From the NCBI GenBank assembly GCA_900556845.1, contig USQO01000019.1, positions 1 through 29,657 on the forward strand: a DNA stretch of 29,657 nt, read 5' to 3'. This document shows, one piece after another, positions 1-9,067 of this stretch. The number at the start of each line of letters is the position of its first letter. The first letter of the stretch is position 1. A program made the position numbers and the translations under genes. The DNA is from an uncultured Bacteroides sp. (lineage in GTDB: Bacteria; Bacteroidota; Bacteroidia; Bacteroidales; Bacteroidaceae). A model generated the notes under the pieces. The model made no database searches. It had not been told where the DNA came from and saw only the letters and a program-made list of their open reading frames with translations.

Positions 1-48
1 CTTTTATAAGAGTATTATAACAATAGCCTAATATAATTTTAAGATTCA

Positions 49-2262
49 ATGAAAAACATTTTTTTGATGTCCTTAAGTTGTCTGGCACTTACAACCTACG
101 GTCAGACTAGAGATTTTGCGAGTACTATTAAAGTAGAAGATTCCGATTCGAAGGAAGTCATTATAGAAAAGGCAGCGCATGTTATACCGACAGCCAACCA
201 GATGCGTTCTTTGGAAAATGAGTTCATCGCGTTCATACATTTTGGTCCTAATACATTTACCCGTATGGAGTGGGGAACCGGTAAGGAAGATCCTAAAATT
301 TTTGATTTGAAGCAGTTGGATACTGACCAGTGGTGTGAATCGCTTAAAGCTGCCGGTATGAAGATGGTAATACTGACCGTGAAGCATCATGACGGTTTTG
401 TATTGTGGCAGAGCCGTTATACCAAGCATGGAATTATGTCAACGGGTTTCCAGAATGGAAAAGGTGATATCTTGAAATCATTGTCTGCTTCTTGTAAAAA
501 GTATGGACTGAAGCTGGGGGTATATTTGTCTCCTGCAGACTTGTATCAGCTTGAAAGTCCGGATGGATTGTATGGTAATTTAAGTAAATACTCAATGCGT
601 ACCATTCCGCGTCCGGTTAAGGGCCGTCCTTTTAAAAATAAAACTACATTTAAGTTCATGCTGGACGATTACAACGAATATTTCATGAATCAGTTGTTTG
701 AAATCCTGACAGAATATGGTGAGATACATGAAGTGTGGTTTGACGGAGCTCACCCGAAGCGTAAGGGAGGACAGCGATACAACTATGCTGCATGGAAAGA
801 ACTTATCAAAGCCGTTGCACCTAAAGCTTCTATATTTGGCCGTGAGGATATTCGCTGGTGTGGTAATGAAGCAGGCAGAACCCGTGATACTGAATGGAAT
901 GTAATTACTTATCCGGAAAATCCGGATACGACTGCTTATTTTCCTGATTTGACAGACTTGGATTTGGGAAGCCGTGAGGTATTGTATAAAGGGGATTACC
1001 TGCATTATCAGCAGGCAGAAACCAACACTTCAATACGCGAGGGATGGTTTTACCGTGATGATACCCAGCAGAAAGTACGAAATGCGGATGATGTGTTTGA
1101 TATCTATGAACGTGCTGTGGGCGGTAACTCTACATTCCTTTTGAATATACCGCCTAACAGAGAGGGACGTTTCTCGGATAGAGATGTATCTGTGTTGAAA
1201 GAAGTGGGACAACGTATCCAGGAAACCTATGGTACGGATTTATTGCAGGGAGCATCCGGTCCGTCTGAAGTTTTGGATAATGACAAGAATACCTTTACGA
1301 CAGTAGCTTGCGGTTCAAAAATTACAATTACAACTCCTTCGCCTATAACATTTAACCGTATTGCTATTCAGGAAGCGATTGCTCTTAGAGGGGAACGGGT
1401 AGAAGAGCATGTGGTAGAAGCATGGATTGACCGTAAATGGAAAGAAATAGCTCATGCTACCAACATTGGCTATAAACGCATTCTTCGCTTCCCGGATGTA
1501 ACGACAAATAAAATTCGGATTCGCTTTACCGAAACCCGTATGGATGCTGCAATAAGCAAAGTTTCTGCACACTATTATCATTCTCGTCCGCCACAGTTGT
1601 CCGCCCGTCGTGATGTAAACGGAATGGTTACCATCGAGCCTTTGCAGCAGGAATTTAACTGGAATCGTCATGGGGAGAATAGTGCAAGTAATCTGAATGC
1701 AGGTTATACTATTCATTATACATTGGATGGTACAGTGCCTACGGCTTCTTCATCTGTTTATGCGGGACCGTTCCTGGCTGACAACAAAGAAATAAGTGCA
1801 GTTTCCGTACTGAACGGAAAAACAGGGGCTGTCTATAAAGAACAGTTGGGTTATGTAAAGAAAGACTGGAAAGTGGTGAATGCGGGAAGTGAAACAGCTG
1901 ACCATAAAGCACAGTTGGCTTTTGATGAAAATCCAGCTACTTACTGGCAGACAGAAAAAGCGGCAGCCGACCAGAGTCTGACCATTGATATGGGGTACGT
2001 GAAATCTATAAAAGGATTTGCTTACACACCTCAAAAAGCCAATCGAGAAGGTATGTTTGAACGTGGTACGATTTGGGTAAGTATGGATAACCAGAAATGG
2101 GAAAAAGCGGATGATTTCGTTTTTGGTAATTTGATTAATGACCCGGTTAAGCGTTATCATTATTTTAAATCTGAAGTAAAAGGACGCTATGTGAAGATTG
2201 AAATGGTAGAATCGGCCAATAAATCGGAATATGCTTCTATTGCAGAATTGGATATCTTATAA
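49..2262 (+). CDS. Secreted GH29 alpha-L-fucosidase with C-terminal carbohydrate-binding modules
   Basis: This 737-residue exported enzyme probably removes terminal L-fucose from host or dietary glycans in the periplasm or at the surface. An N-terminal signal peptide (about residues 1-18, ending near TYGQ) is followed by a GH29 barrel (about 45-390). Typical family stretches are visible: FIHFGPNTF, TVKHHDGF and EVWFDGAHP, in which Asp232 is the expected catalytic nucleophile. The region after about 400 looks like an F5/8-type C module. A stretch near 545-600 (IHYTLDGTVP) resembles the chitobiase C-terminal / Fn3-associated domain, and the last 125 residues again look like an F5/8-type C (CBM32-like) domain. 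The start is the ATG that opens the signal peptide. A strong terminator follows directly, so the gene ends a transcript. Only 48 bases precede it and I cannot place a convincing promoter there, so it may belong to an operon that begins outside the window. The family is clear; the exact fucose linkage is not. Confidence 0.93.
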   Translation: MKNIFLMSLSCLALTTYGQTRDFASTIKVEDSDSKEVIIEKAAHVIPTANQMRSLENEFIAFIHFGPNTFTRMEWGTGKEDPKIFDLKQLDTDQWCESLKAAGMKMVILTVKHHDGFVLWQSRYTKHGIMSTGFQNGKGDILKSLSASCKKYGLKLGVYLSPADLYQLESPDGLYGNLSKYSMRTIPRPVKGRPFKNKTTFKFMLDDYNEYFMNQLFEILTEYGEIHEVWFDGAHPKRKGGQRYNYAAWKELIKAVAPKASIFGREDIRWCGNEAGRTRDTEWNVITYPENPDTTAYFPDLTDLDLGSREVLYKGDYLHYQQAETNTSIREGWFYRDDTQQKVRNADDVFDIYERAVGGNSTFLLNIPPNREGRFSDRDVSVLKEVGQRIQETYGTDLLQGASGPSEVLDNDKNTFTTVACGSKITITTPSPITFNRIAIQEAIALRGERVEEHVVEAWIDRKWKEIAHATNIGYKRILRFPDVTTNKIRIRFTETRMDAAISKVSAHYYHSRPPQLSARRDVNGMVTIEPLQQEFNWNRHGENSASNLNAGYTIHYTLDGTVPTASSSVYAGPFLADNKEISAVSVLNGKTGAVYKEQLGYVKKDWKVVNAGSETADHKAQLAFDENPATYWQTEKAAADQSLTIDMGYVKSIKGFAYTPQKANREGMFERGTIWVSMDNQKWEKADDFVFGNLINDPVKRYHYFKSEVKGRYVKIEMVESANKSEYASIAELDIL

Positions 2263-2285
2263 TTCAAAATAAGATGATTTAGAAT

Positions 2286-2335
2286 GTTTTTTCAGCTTGC
2301 ACAAGGCTATGCTTTGTACAAGCTGAAAATTTTTA
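2286..2335 (+). terminator. Intrinsic terminator after the fucosidase gene
   Basis: An 11-bp perfect outer stem (TTTTCAGCTTG at 2289-2299 with CAAGCTGAAAA at 2319-2329) continues inward, after one mismatch, as ACAA/TTGT, with a small loop around 2305-2313. A T-rich run follows at 2330-2335. The stem lies 24 bases after the fucosidase stop and before the hexosaminidase start. It makes the ATG at 2284 an unlikely start for the next gene. Confidence 0.85.
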
Positions 2336-2337
2336 TA

Positions 2338-2345
2338 TACCTTTA
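2338..2345 (+). promoter_or_regulatory. Possible -7 box for the GH20 gene
   Basis: TACCTTTA matches the Bacteroidota -7 consensus TAnnTTTG at all but the last position. It sits just after the terminator and about 26 bases before the chosen start codon. I see no clear -33 element, so this is tentative. Confidence 0.3.
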
Positions 2346-2370
2346 CAACTGTTTTAATACCGTAAATCTA

Positions 2371-4245
2371 ATGGAAATGGTCAAAATTGCTGTTTTTATT
2401 TTATGTTTTTTCTTTTGCTCTGTGCTGAATGCGCAAGAAATTATTCCTACCCCTAAAGAAATACGCTCTACAGGTAAGCATAAGACACATGTTACCTTGA
2501 TAGACGCAAAGGTTGTTCCGCAGATGAAATTGCCTCTTGAAGGTTATACTCTTACAATAAAGGGGAAAAAGGCAACATTACGAGCAAAAACAAAACAAGG
2601 TCTAGTTTGGGCACACTCTACTTTAAAGCAATTGAAAGGAAAAGATGGGTTATATCCAGAGGTTTACATCAAGGATTATCCTGCATTTGAGTTAAGAGGG
2701 TTTATGCATGATACAGGAAGAAACTTTCGTCCTATAGAAATCCTGAAAAAAGAACTGGACTTATTTTCTTTGTATAAAATCAATACTTTTCATTGGCATC
2801 TGACGGATAATCCGGCATGGAGAATTGAATGTCGGGCTTATCCTGAATTAAATAATCCGGCTAATCACCGGCCAGGACGAGATGAAGGGAAATTCTATTC
2901 TTATCAGGAAATACATGAGCTTATAGCATATGCAAAAGAACGGGGTATACAAATAATTCCTGAAATTGATATGCCGGGACACAGTCAGTATTTTAAAACG
3001 ACTTTTGGCTGTGACATGGCTTCAGAGAAGGGTAAGCAGATTCTGAAAGTATGCCTGGAAGAATTTTTTGGCGAGATAACGAAAGAAGAATGTCCTTATT
3101 TTCATATTGGGTCGGATGAGGTGCATGTAGAGAATCCTGAAGATTTTATGCATTTCTGTGAACGGATAGTTCTTGCAAATGGACGAGTTCCTATTTGTTG
3201 GAATCCCGGACTGCCATCGTCTATGCAAACCATCAATCAGATATGGTCTGCACCAATCGCTAATACGACTGCGAAAAATACTTCTTCTGCTCAGTCTTAT
3301 ATAGATTCTTATTAAGGATACTTGAATACAGGGCATCCAATTCTGAATACATCGAAATATTTCTTACATCAAGTATGTGGTGTTTCAAGTGGTAACACTA
3401 GGGCTATAGGAAGTATCTTGTGTTTGTGGAATGATGTTAGAGTAGATGATAAGGAGATATTGTATGCTCATAATGGCATGCCCAATGGGTTGCTGTCTTT
3501 TGCTGAACGTACTTGGTGTGGAGGTGATGGAGAAAATGGAGATGATGAAAATCTTTTGCCTCCTGTAGGTTCGCAGCAGCATGCTGATTTGGTGAAATTT
3601 GAAAAGAAAATAGCAGATCATCGTGACAGATTATTGTATGACTGGGATATGCGATGGGTTGCCAATGCAAGTCTGGAATGGGAGGTAACGCTACCTGAAG
3701 CTCGCGGTACAAGCAGAGACAGTATGGAATGGACACCAGTGTGGGGCGGAGTGATTGATATGATTGCTTTTTGTAAAAAACACGATGTAAAGCTATTGCC
3801 TACGATGGATGCCTGGATGAAAACGGAGATATTCTGCGAGAAAGATACGGTTATTAATGCTTGGGTAGGATTTGATACGCCCAGCAGATCTTCCAGAATG
3901 TCGGATGGTATAGGATATCAAGGCTATTGGGAAGCACAAGGACGTGTTTTTGTGAATAGCAACGAGGTTTTTCCTAAAAGTGCTTGGAAAGAACCCGGAA
4001 AATACCGGTATTTTATGCATTCTTGGCATAAGCCGGCTGAAGAAATTCCTTATACTAACGAACAGTTTTGCTGGATGAGAGAACCGGCTGAATTATCTTT
4101 GAAAAAGGGATGGAACAGCATTACTTTATATTGTCCCCGGGTATTTCCTAATGATAATTGGTTTGTAACATTTATCCCAGTGACTATTGATGGAAATGGA
4201 CATGTAAGTGAAGTAGAAGGCATTCTTTTAAGGAGTACTCATTGA
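2371..4245 (+). pseudogene. GH20 beta-N-acetylhexosaminidase interrupted by an in-frame TAA
   Basis: An exported beta-hexosaminidase that would remove terminal GlcNAc or GalNAc from glycans. The reading frame stays open from 2371 to 4245 except for one TAA at 3313-3315, so the two parts (about 314 and 309 residues) lie in the same frame. The first part has a signal peptide ending near LNAQ, an N-terminal GH20 domain, the barrel motifs RGFMHDTGRNFR and HWHLTDNPAWR, and the catalytic Asp-Glu pair in HIGSDEVH (D249-E250). The second part continues the barrel (CLWNDVRV, LLSFAERTW) and adds a C-terminal domain. No ATG lies just after the stop, so restart there is unlikely. The start at 2371 is chosen because the upstream ATG at 2284 lies before the terminator hairpin. 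Without readthrough the barrel is incomplete and the product is probably inactive. A sequencing error or a very recent mutation would look the same. Confidence 0.85.
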
Positions 4246-4256
4246 TGAGTACTCCT
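4231..4256. repeat. Perfect 12-bp inverted repeat at the end of the GH20 gene
   Basis: AGGAGTACTCAT at 4231-4242 is mirrored by ATGAGTACTCCT at 4245-4256, with two bases between. The GH20 stop codon (4243-4245) lies at the tip. It sits between convergent genes and may act as a terminator or 3' RNA stability element on either strand, but neither side has a good T run. Confidence 0.5.
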
Positions 4257-4278
4257 GTATAGATGGGGGATAAAATAA

Positions 4279-5748
4279 TTATGATGGAGTATTAGTGGAT
4301 ACTTCTGTTTTATTTTCTGTGATGAAGAGCAATTTGTCCCCTTCATGCAATTCCAGTTGTCCGTTGGGTATCAGAAATTCATGTCCCCGTTTGACCAGCA
4401 TGACTAAACTTCCTTTGGGTATTCTCATTTCGGATAACCTATTGCCATTAAGAAGCATTTCTGCGGTAAGCGTTATGTCATGTAGACTGGAGTCTATTTC
4501 ATCTGGAAGTTCTACTCCAAAGTCATTTCCTTCTTTTTCTTCCGGTAAATCCAGATGAAGCCATTTTGCCATTTTGGATATGCTCATCCCTTGTATCACC
4601 AATGAAAGCAATGTAATGAAAAATACAATGTTGAAAAGCTGGTGAGATCCTTCTATTTTTGCAATGACAGGATAGGTCGCAAAGATAATAGGAACAGCAC
4701 CGCGTAGTCCTACCCATGAAATAAATAATCTGGCTTTGTTGGTTATATTACGGAAAGGTAGCAGGCAAGCAAAAACACTTATTGGTCGTGCCACAATAAT
4801 CATGAATAGAGCAATGAGCAATGCCACTCCGATAATGTCTACCATTTCGTGGGGATTTACCAAAAGTCCCAGTGTAAGGAACATGATGATTTGGAATAAC
4901 CAGGTCATACCGTTCATAAAAGTGCCGATTTCTTTTCTGAAAGCCAACCGTGAGTTCCCGACAACGACTCCGGCAATATAAATTGCCAGGTATCCGTTTC
5001 CTTTCAACAGGTCAGTTGTTGTAAAGGTGATAAATACTAAGCTAAGCAATAGAATGGGATAGAGTGAGCTGTTAGGGAGTTCTATCTTGTTGATTAGCCA
5101 TGAGGCAAATTTTCCGAATGCATAGCCAATTACACCTCCTACTAAGAACTGTACAAATAAATCTTTGGCTACAAGTGCCAGACTAAGCTGACTTCCACTG
5201 CTGATGACTTGTATCAGTACGATGGTAAGCATATATGCCATAGGGTCATTACTTCCACTTTCTAATTCCAGCATAGGACGCAAGTTTTGTTTCAGATTCA
5301 TGCGTTGTGAACGTAAAAGGCTGAATACAGAGGCCGAGTCGGTGGATGACATGGTAGCCGCCAACAGCATTGAAGTCAGTAACGGAAGCTGTATATTGGT
5401 GCTGTTCCATCCTGATATGTAGTAGATAAATCCGCCTGTAAGTGCCGTGGTCAGTAAAACGCCTACTGTTGAGAGTAAGATACCTTGCTTCATTACAGGT
5501 TGGATATCTTTAATTTTGGTATCCATTCCTCCACTGAACAGAATGATGCTTAATGCTATCATTCCCACAAATTGTGCATCGGTGGCACTATTAAACTGAA
5601 TACCCAATCCGTCGCTTCCGAACAGCATTCCTACAACGAGGAACAACAATAAGGTGGGTATGCCAAATCTGTAACCTGTTTTGCTAATAAGGATACTGGT
5701 AAAAATAAGGATAGATCCAACCAGTAAAATGTTTTCTGCTGTAATCAT
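4279..5748 (-). CDS. CPA1-type potassium/proton antiporter with C-terminal TrkA-C domain
   Basis: A 489-residue inner-membrane cation/H+ antiporter of the NhaP2/CvrA type, expected to expel K+ (or Na+) in exchange for protons. About twelve hydrophobic segments fill residues 1-385. They include the conserved STDSASVFSLLR stretch with an acidic residue in a membrane segment, and the family-typical LESGSNDPMAY and SWVGLRGAVPI. A soluble tail at about 405-480, with LPKGSL-like features (MRIPKGSLVMLVKRG) and a closing GDKLLFI, fits a TrkA-C/RCK-C ligand-binding domain. Length and order match the family. It is transcribed alone: a promoter-like box lies upstream, and the B12 operon ends about 106 bases before it on the same strand. 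The family is clear; ion preference cannot be read from the sequence. Confidence 0.9.
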   Translation of the reverse strand: MITAENILLVGSILIFTSILISKTGYRFGIPTLLLFLVVGMLFGSDGLGIQFNSATDAQFVGMIALSIILFSGGMDTKIKDIQPVMKQGILLSTVGVLLTTALTGGFIYYISGWNSTNIQLPLLTSMLLAATMSSTDSASVFSLLRSQRMNLKQNLRPMLELESGSNDPMAYMLTIVLIQVISSGSQLSLALVAKDLFVQFLVGGVIGYAFGKFASWLINKIELPNSSLYPILLLSLVFITFTTTDLLKGNGYLAIYIAGVVVGNSRLAFRKEIGTFMNGMTWLFQIIMFLTLGLLVNPHEMVDIIGVALLIALFMIIVARPISVFACLLPFRNITNKARLFISWVGLRGAVPIIFATYPVIAKIEGSHQLFNIVFFITLLSLVIQGMSISKMAKWLHLDLPEEKEGNDFGVELPDEIDSSLHDITLTAEMLLNGNRLSEMRIPKGSLVMLVKRGHEFLIPNGQLELHEGDKLLFITENKTEVSTNTPS

Positions 5749-5776
5749 ATGTTTTATTATATAATGTGATTATAGG

Positions 5777-5784
5777 CAAATATA
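5777..5784 (-). promoter_or_regulatory. -7 box of the antiporter promoter
   Basis: On the minus strand TATATTTG matches TAnnTTTG perfectly, about 29 bases upstream of the antiporter start. The -33 element is not clear. This suggests the antiporter is transcribed separately from the upstream B12 operon. Confidence 0.55.
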
Positions 5785-5854
5785 GTGTTATTTGTTGGGA
5801 TAAATATCTTTTATATAAACGCATTTTTTATCTAAATGTTTAGAAGAATTTTAT

Positions 5855-6877
5855 TTATGATTCTCTACATAGTAAATCAATTAATTTTTCAAAACTTTCG
5901 CATTTAATAGACTGTTCAGCATTAAGATGGATAGTAAAATCGGTAGAGCAATTAGCTTTCAGATAGGGGTATTGAGAGAATTCAGGCATTGTATCCATAC
6001 ATAGAAAACCATTACGGTTCAAAGCATTTTGAACCCAGTGGCGCAAGGTCTCATTATCCGTTTCCAGATAAATCTGTTTCTTTTCTTTTACCGTAGGGGT
6101 GAATACACCATGCATCAGGTCAAACTTAATGGATGTACTTGACGGGAACAGGGTATCCATACTGTTATGCATAATCAGATCTTCTGTTACTCCACATTCC
6201 AATCCATTTTCTTTGCTCATTAGCCACAGCCGGTCAGCCAAAACCAACGCTTGTTCTATATCGTGTGTCGAAAGAAGGATGGCTTTCTGTTCTTCTATTG
6301 CTAACCGGTGTAATAATTGCATAATTTCTATACGGCTAGTTACATCAAGAAAAGCGGTCGGTTCATCCAGCAAAATAAGTGGGCATTCTTGTACCAGTGC
6401 TTTGGCTATCATAACTTTCTGTCTTTCTCCATCCGAAAGTTCAGCTGTATAGCAGTTCGATTTGTGAGCAATGCCGACCGATTGCAATGCGTGTGCAATG
6501 ATATATTTGTCCTCCTTATGCAATCGTCCGAAGAAGCCAGTATGCGGTTGTCTTCCCAATGCTACCAGTTCATAGACCGTAAGACCTCCTGCCTGGGTTT
6601 TATCTGTCAAGACAATACCGATGTTTTTTGACCTTTCCTTTTCTGAGTAGGTATTTAGTGGATGTCCCAGTAAAGTTAGTTCTCCACTTAATGCTGGCTG
6701 TGCCGCAGCTAAAGTACGCAATAAGGTAGACTTCCCGGCTCCGTTTGCTCCAAGCAGACAAGTCAGCTCACCTCGATACAGTTGAAAATTCAACTGTTGG
6801 TGAACCGGATAAACGTTCTTTCCTTTTTTGTATCCGATGGTGACATTAGTACCTTGTAAGACAGCTTGCTTTGACAT
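5855..6877 (-). CDS. btuD: Vitamin B12 ABC importer, ATP-binding protein (BtuD-like)
   Basis: A 340-residue cytoplasmic ATPase that drives cobalamin import with the permease encoded just upstream. The FecE/BtuD-type nucleotide-binding domain spans about residues 5-255: Walker A GANGAGKST (43-51), signature LSDGE (147-151), Walker B LILLDEP (167-173) and switch His205 in STHD. The last 80 or so residues form an extension beyond the usual size of about 250. I cannot assign a domain to it. The start codon overlaps the stop of the permease gene by one base (TGATG), which indicates translational coupling. It is the last gene of the riboswitch-controlled operon. By sequence alone it could serve iron-siderophore or heme uptake; the riboswitch and BtuB/BtuG neighbours argue for B12. 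Confidence 0.9.
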   Translation of the reverse strand: MSKQAVLQGTNVTIGYKKGKNVYPVHQQLNFQLYRGELTCLLGANGAGKSTLLRTLAAAQPALSGELTLLGHPLNTYSEKERSKNIGIVLTDKTQAGGLTVYELVALGRQPHTGFFGRLHKEDKYIIAHALQSVGIAHKSNCYTAELSDGERQKVMIAKALVQECPLILLDEPTAFLDVTSRIEIMQLLHRLAIEEQKAILLSTHDIEQALVLADRLWLMSKENGLECGVTEDLIMHNSMDTLFPSSTSIKFDLMHGVFTPTVKEKKQIYLETDNETLRHWVQNALNRNGFLCMDTMPEFSQYPYLKANCSTDFTIHLNAEQSIKCESFEKLIDLLCRES

Positions 6878-7908
6878 CAGTTGAAATATTGTATTTTACG
6901 TTGATTGATAATTACATAAATGATGATGGGAGCACCCAGAATAGGAGTTACCGCATTAAGCGGAATGATACCAGCATCACCTGGCAGGATGCAGAGTAGA
7001 TTACAGAGTAAGGCTACAGCCGAACCTGTAAGTAGGGTAGCAGGAAGCAAAATGTTGTGATTGGAAGTTCCCAATAACAGACGGGTAATGTGTGGAACTG
7101 CAAGTCCGATGAATGAAATAGGCCCACAAAAAGCCGTTGTAATAGCAGTCAGCAGTCCGGTAGCAATAAGCAGCAGATTGCGCGTACGTTTGATGTTGAC
7201 ACCCAGATTTTCGGCATAGCGTGTGCCCAGCAACAATGCGTTAAGAGGTTTGGTAAGTAGGATGGCAATGCTAATACCTGCCAGTGTAAACGCAGAAAAC
7301 CAGGGAAGCTGTTGTAACGATACACCGCCAAAATTCCCCATTCCCCAGACCATATACGAATGGACACCTTCGGCCGAAGCAAAGAAATTAAGTAATGAAA
7401 TGGCCGAGGATGAGGCATATCCTATCATGATACCAGCTATAAGCAGCATGATATTGCTTCGGATAAGTGTGGCCAAAAGTAAGATTATTCCCATAATGGC
7501 AAAAGCCCCTAGAAATGCTCCTGCCATGACAGCTAGAAACCCCGAAAGACTGAAGACACCAGCTGAAATCATACTTCCTCCTGCCAGCATTACCAATGCA
7601 ACTCCCAGACTGGCACCCGAACTGATACCTAAAATGGAAGGATCTGCCAGAGGATTGTTGAAAACAGTTTGCAGCATCAGTCCCGCTACGGCCAGTCCGG
7701 CACCACATAGTAACGCCGTGATGCATTGTGGTACTCGGGATTCCCAAATAATAAAACTCCAGCTGGCTTTTTCAGCTTCACCTCCTGTAAGTATTTCGTA
7801 AACAGCGTGTGCCGGGATCCGGATAGACCCCAGCAATAAATTGGCTGCCATCAGTACAACCAAAATAGCAGCCAATCCTATTCCTAATAAAACTATTTTT
7901 CGATTCAA
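6877..7908 (-). CDS. btuC: Vitamin B12 ABC importer, permease (BtuC-like, FecCD family)
   Basis: A 343-residue polytopic inner-membrane protein of the FecCD family that forms the cobalamin channel with BtuD. About ten hydrophobic segments run the whole length. Family landmarks are SRVPQCITALLCGAGLAVAG near residue 55, NPLADPSILGISSGAS near 90, and FCGPISFIGLAVPHITRL near 260, which contains the coupling region contacted by the ATPase. Length is normal for the family. It follows the binding-protein gene by 16 bases and overlaps btuD by one base, so the three form one importer cassette. Substrate assignment rests on the operon context, not on this protein. Confidence 0.92.
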   Translation of the reverse strand: MNRKIVLLGIGLAAILVVLMAANLLLGSIRIPAHAVYEILTGGEAEKASWSFIIWESRVPQCITALLCGAGLAVAGLMLQTVFNNPLADPSILGISSGASLGVALVMLAGGSMISAGVFSLSGFLAVMAGAFLGAFAIMGIILLLATLIRSNIMLLIAGIMIGYASSSAISLLNFFASAEGVHSYMVWGMGNFGGVSLQQLPWFSAFTLAGISIAILLTKPLNALLLGTRYAENLGVNIKRTRNLLLIATGLLTAITTAFCGPISFIGLAVPHITRLLLGTSNHNILLPATLLTGSAVALLCNLLCILPGDAGIIPLNAVTPILGAPIIIYVIINQRKIQYFN

Positions 7909-7924
7909 AACCTTGGTTTTTTAA

Positions 7925-9064
7925 TTATTCGGCTAATTTAGTAAAATATCTGGGTTTATAATCTTCTAGCAGTTGTGGGTGAAAAATTTTTATCAAATCT
8001 TTTAATAAATATTCCGGATGGAAAGGAGATTCTTCGTAAAATGGAGTCTTGCCAGTATTGCATCCATATATGTTTCGTTCTTTATAGGCTTTGAAACCAG
8101 TATAAGGAGCATAATCGCTTGCCAGTTCCCGGTAAGTTTTATCTTTAGCCTGATTGTATTTGATAATCCAGAAATCAGCATTGCATCCTTTGTCAAATAC
8201 AGTTTCGAATGTGAGTGGAGTGGAGCCGCTGCCTTTCAAATCACTGAAAACATAATTAGCTCCTGCATCGTTATAGATGCGTCCGGTTGTACTTTTTCCA
8301 CAGGCTGTATACCATGAAGCCCCAAATTTCAAATCACTGATGACTGTAGGCTTGTTTGTTTCATTCCGTGCCAAGTCACAGAGTTCTCTATAAGTCTTTT
8401 CTACCTCATTGAATATTGAATCGGCTTGGGCTGATTTTCCAAAAAGCCGTCCGTAAAAACGCATCCATTCGGCACGTCCAAGAGCAGAGGTTTCCATATA
8501 ATCTGCACATTCGATGATAGCCGTGTTTAGTTTTTCGATACGTCCGTAACCGCCACTGTTTTCAAAAGGAGAAAGTAGAATAGCATCCGGGTGAAGGTCA
8601 ATTAATTTTTCGATGTCCGGGTTCATTCCGTCACCGATATTCGCAATATTACCCTCCTGACATCCTTTTTGTATAGCATCCAATTTGATGTACTGTAAAT
8701 CGCACACTCCCTTGATACTTTCGAATGCACCCAGTTGATTGATGAGGCTGCAATGCACGGAAGAATAAAAAACAGCCTTCTCCAGTGGCACCCTTACGAT
8801 TGTACCTGCTGGCAAATCGGTTGGTTCTGGTTCTTTTTTATCAATAAGAATGTAAGTATGCAAGGTTTTCAGGGTATCCCACGGATTTCGAAGGTTGACT
8901 ATTGTATAGTTGCTTTTTTCTATGATAGAAAGATTTTCTGCATACTTTAGTTGCAGTGTATCGCCAGGCATATAGACAGAAGAAGTCTTACTCCTTCCAC
9001 TGCAAGCGGAGAGGAGTAAGACTGTAATTACTATATGGGCAGATAGTAAAATGAATCGTTTCAT
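7925..9064 (-). CDS. btuF: Cobalamin-binding lipoprotein of the ABC importer (BtuF-like)
   Basis: A 379-residue periplasmic binding lipoprotein that should receive B12 from the outer-membrane system and hand it to BtuCD. It begins with a lipoprotein signal peptide with lipobox LSAC (Cys21). The two-lobed periplasmic-binding fold of the BtuF/FepB class starts near residue 90 (VPLEKAVFYSS) and includes IGDGMNPDIEKLIDLHPDAILLSPFE and a C-terminal lobe with SDLKFGASWY. It lies three bases after btuG and 16 before btuC, so these are almost certainly cotranscribed. At 379 residues it is longer than E. coli BtuF (about 266), as is common for Bacteroidota homologues. The cobalamin role is inferred from context. 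Confidence 0.88.
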   Translation of the reverse strand: MKRFILLSAHIVITVLLLSACSGRSKTSSVYMPGDTLQLKYAENLSIIEKSNYTIVNLRNPWDTLKTLHTYILIDKKEPEPTDLPAGTIVRVPLEKAVFYSSVHCSLINQLGAFESIKGVCDLQYIKLDAIQKGCQEGNIANIGDGMNPDIEKLIDLHPDAILLSPFENSGGYGRIEKLNTAIIECADYMETSALGRAEWMRFYGRLFGKSAQADSIFNEVEKTYRELCDLARNETNKPTVISDLKFGASWYTACGKSTTGRIYNDAGANYVFSDLKGSGSTPLTFETVFDKGCNADFWIIKYNQAKDKTYRELASDYAPYTGFKAYKERNIYGCNTGKTPFYEESPFHPEYLLKDLIKIFHPQLLEDYKPRYFTKLAE

Positions 9065-9067
9065 AAT

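Noticed and set aside
2284..2370. ATG at 2284 as the start of the GH20 gene
   Set aside because: It precedes a strong terminator hairpin, and the added 29 residues would come from the hairpin and lie ahead of a proper signal peptide.
3322..4245. The second half of the hexosaminidase as an independent gene
   Set aside because: It is in the same frame as the first half, continues its GH20 barrel, and begins without an ATG or ribosome-binding site.
5825..5845. A short TCTAAA/TTTAGA stem after btuD, considered as the operon terminator
   Set aside because: Only about 5-6 bp, A/T-rich, with no T run after it on the minus strand; too weak to call.
7223..7801. A 192-codon open frame on the plus strand
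   Set aside because: It is antisense to the BtuC permease gene, has low-complexity composition and no promoter box; it is a shadow of codon bias.
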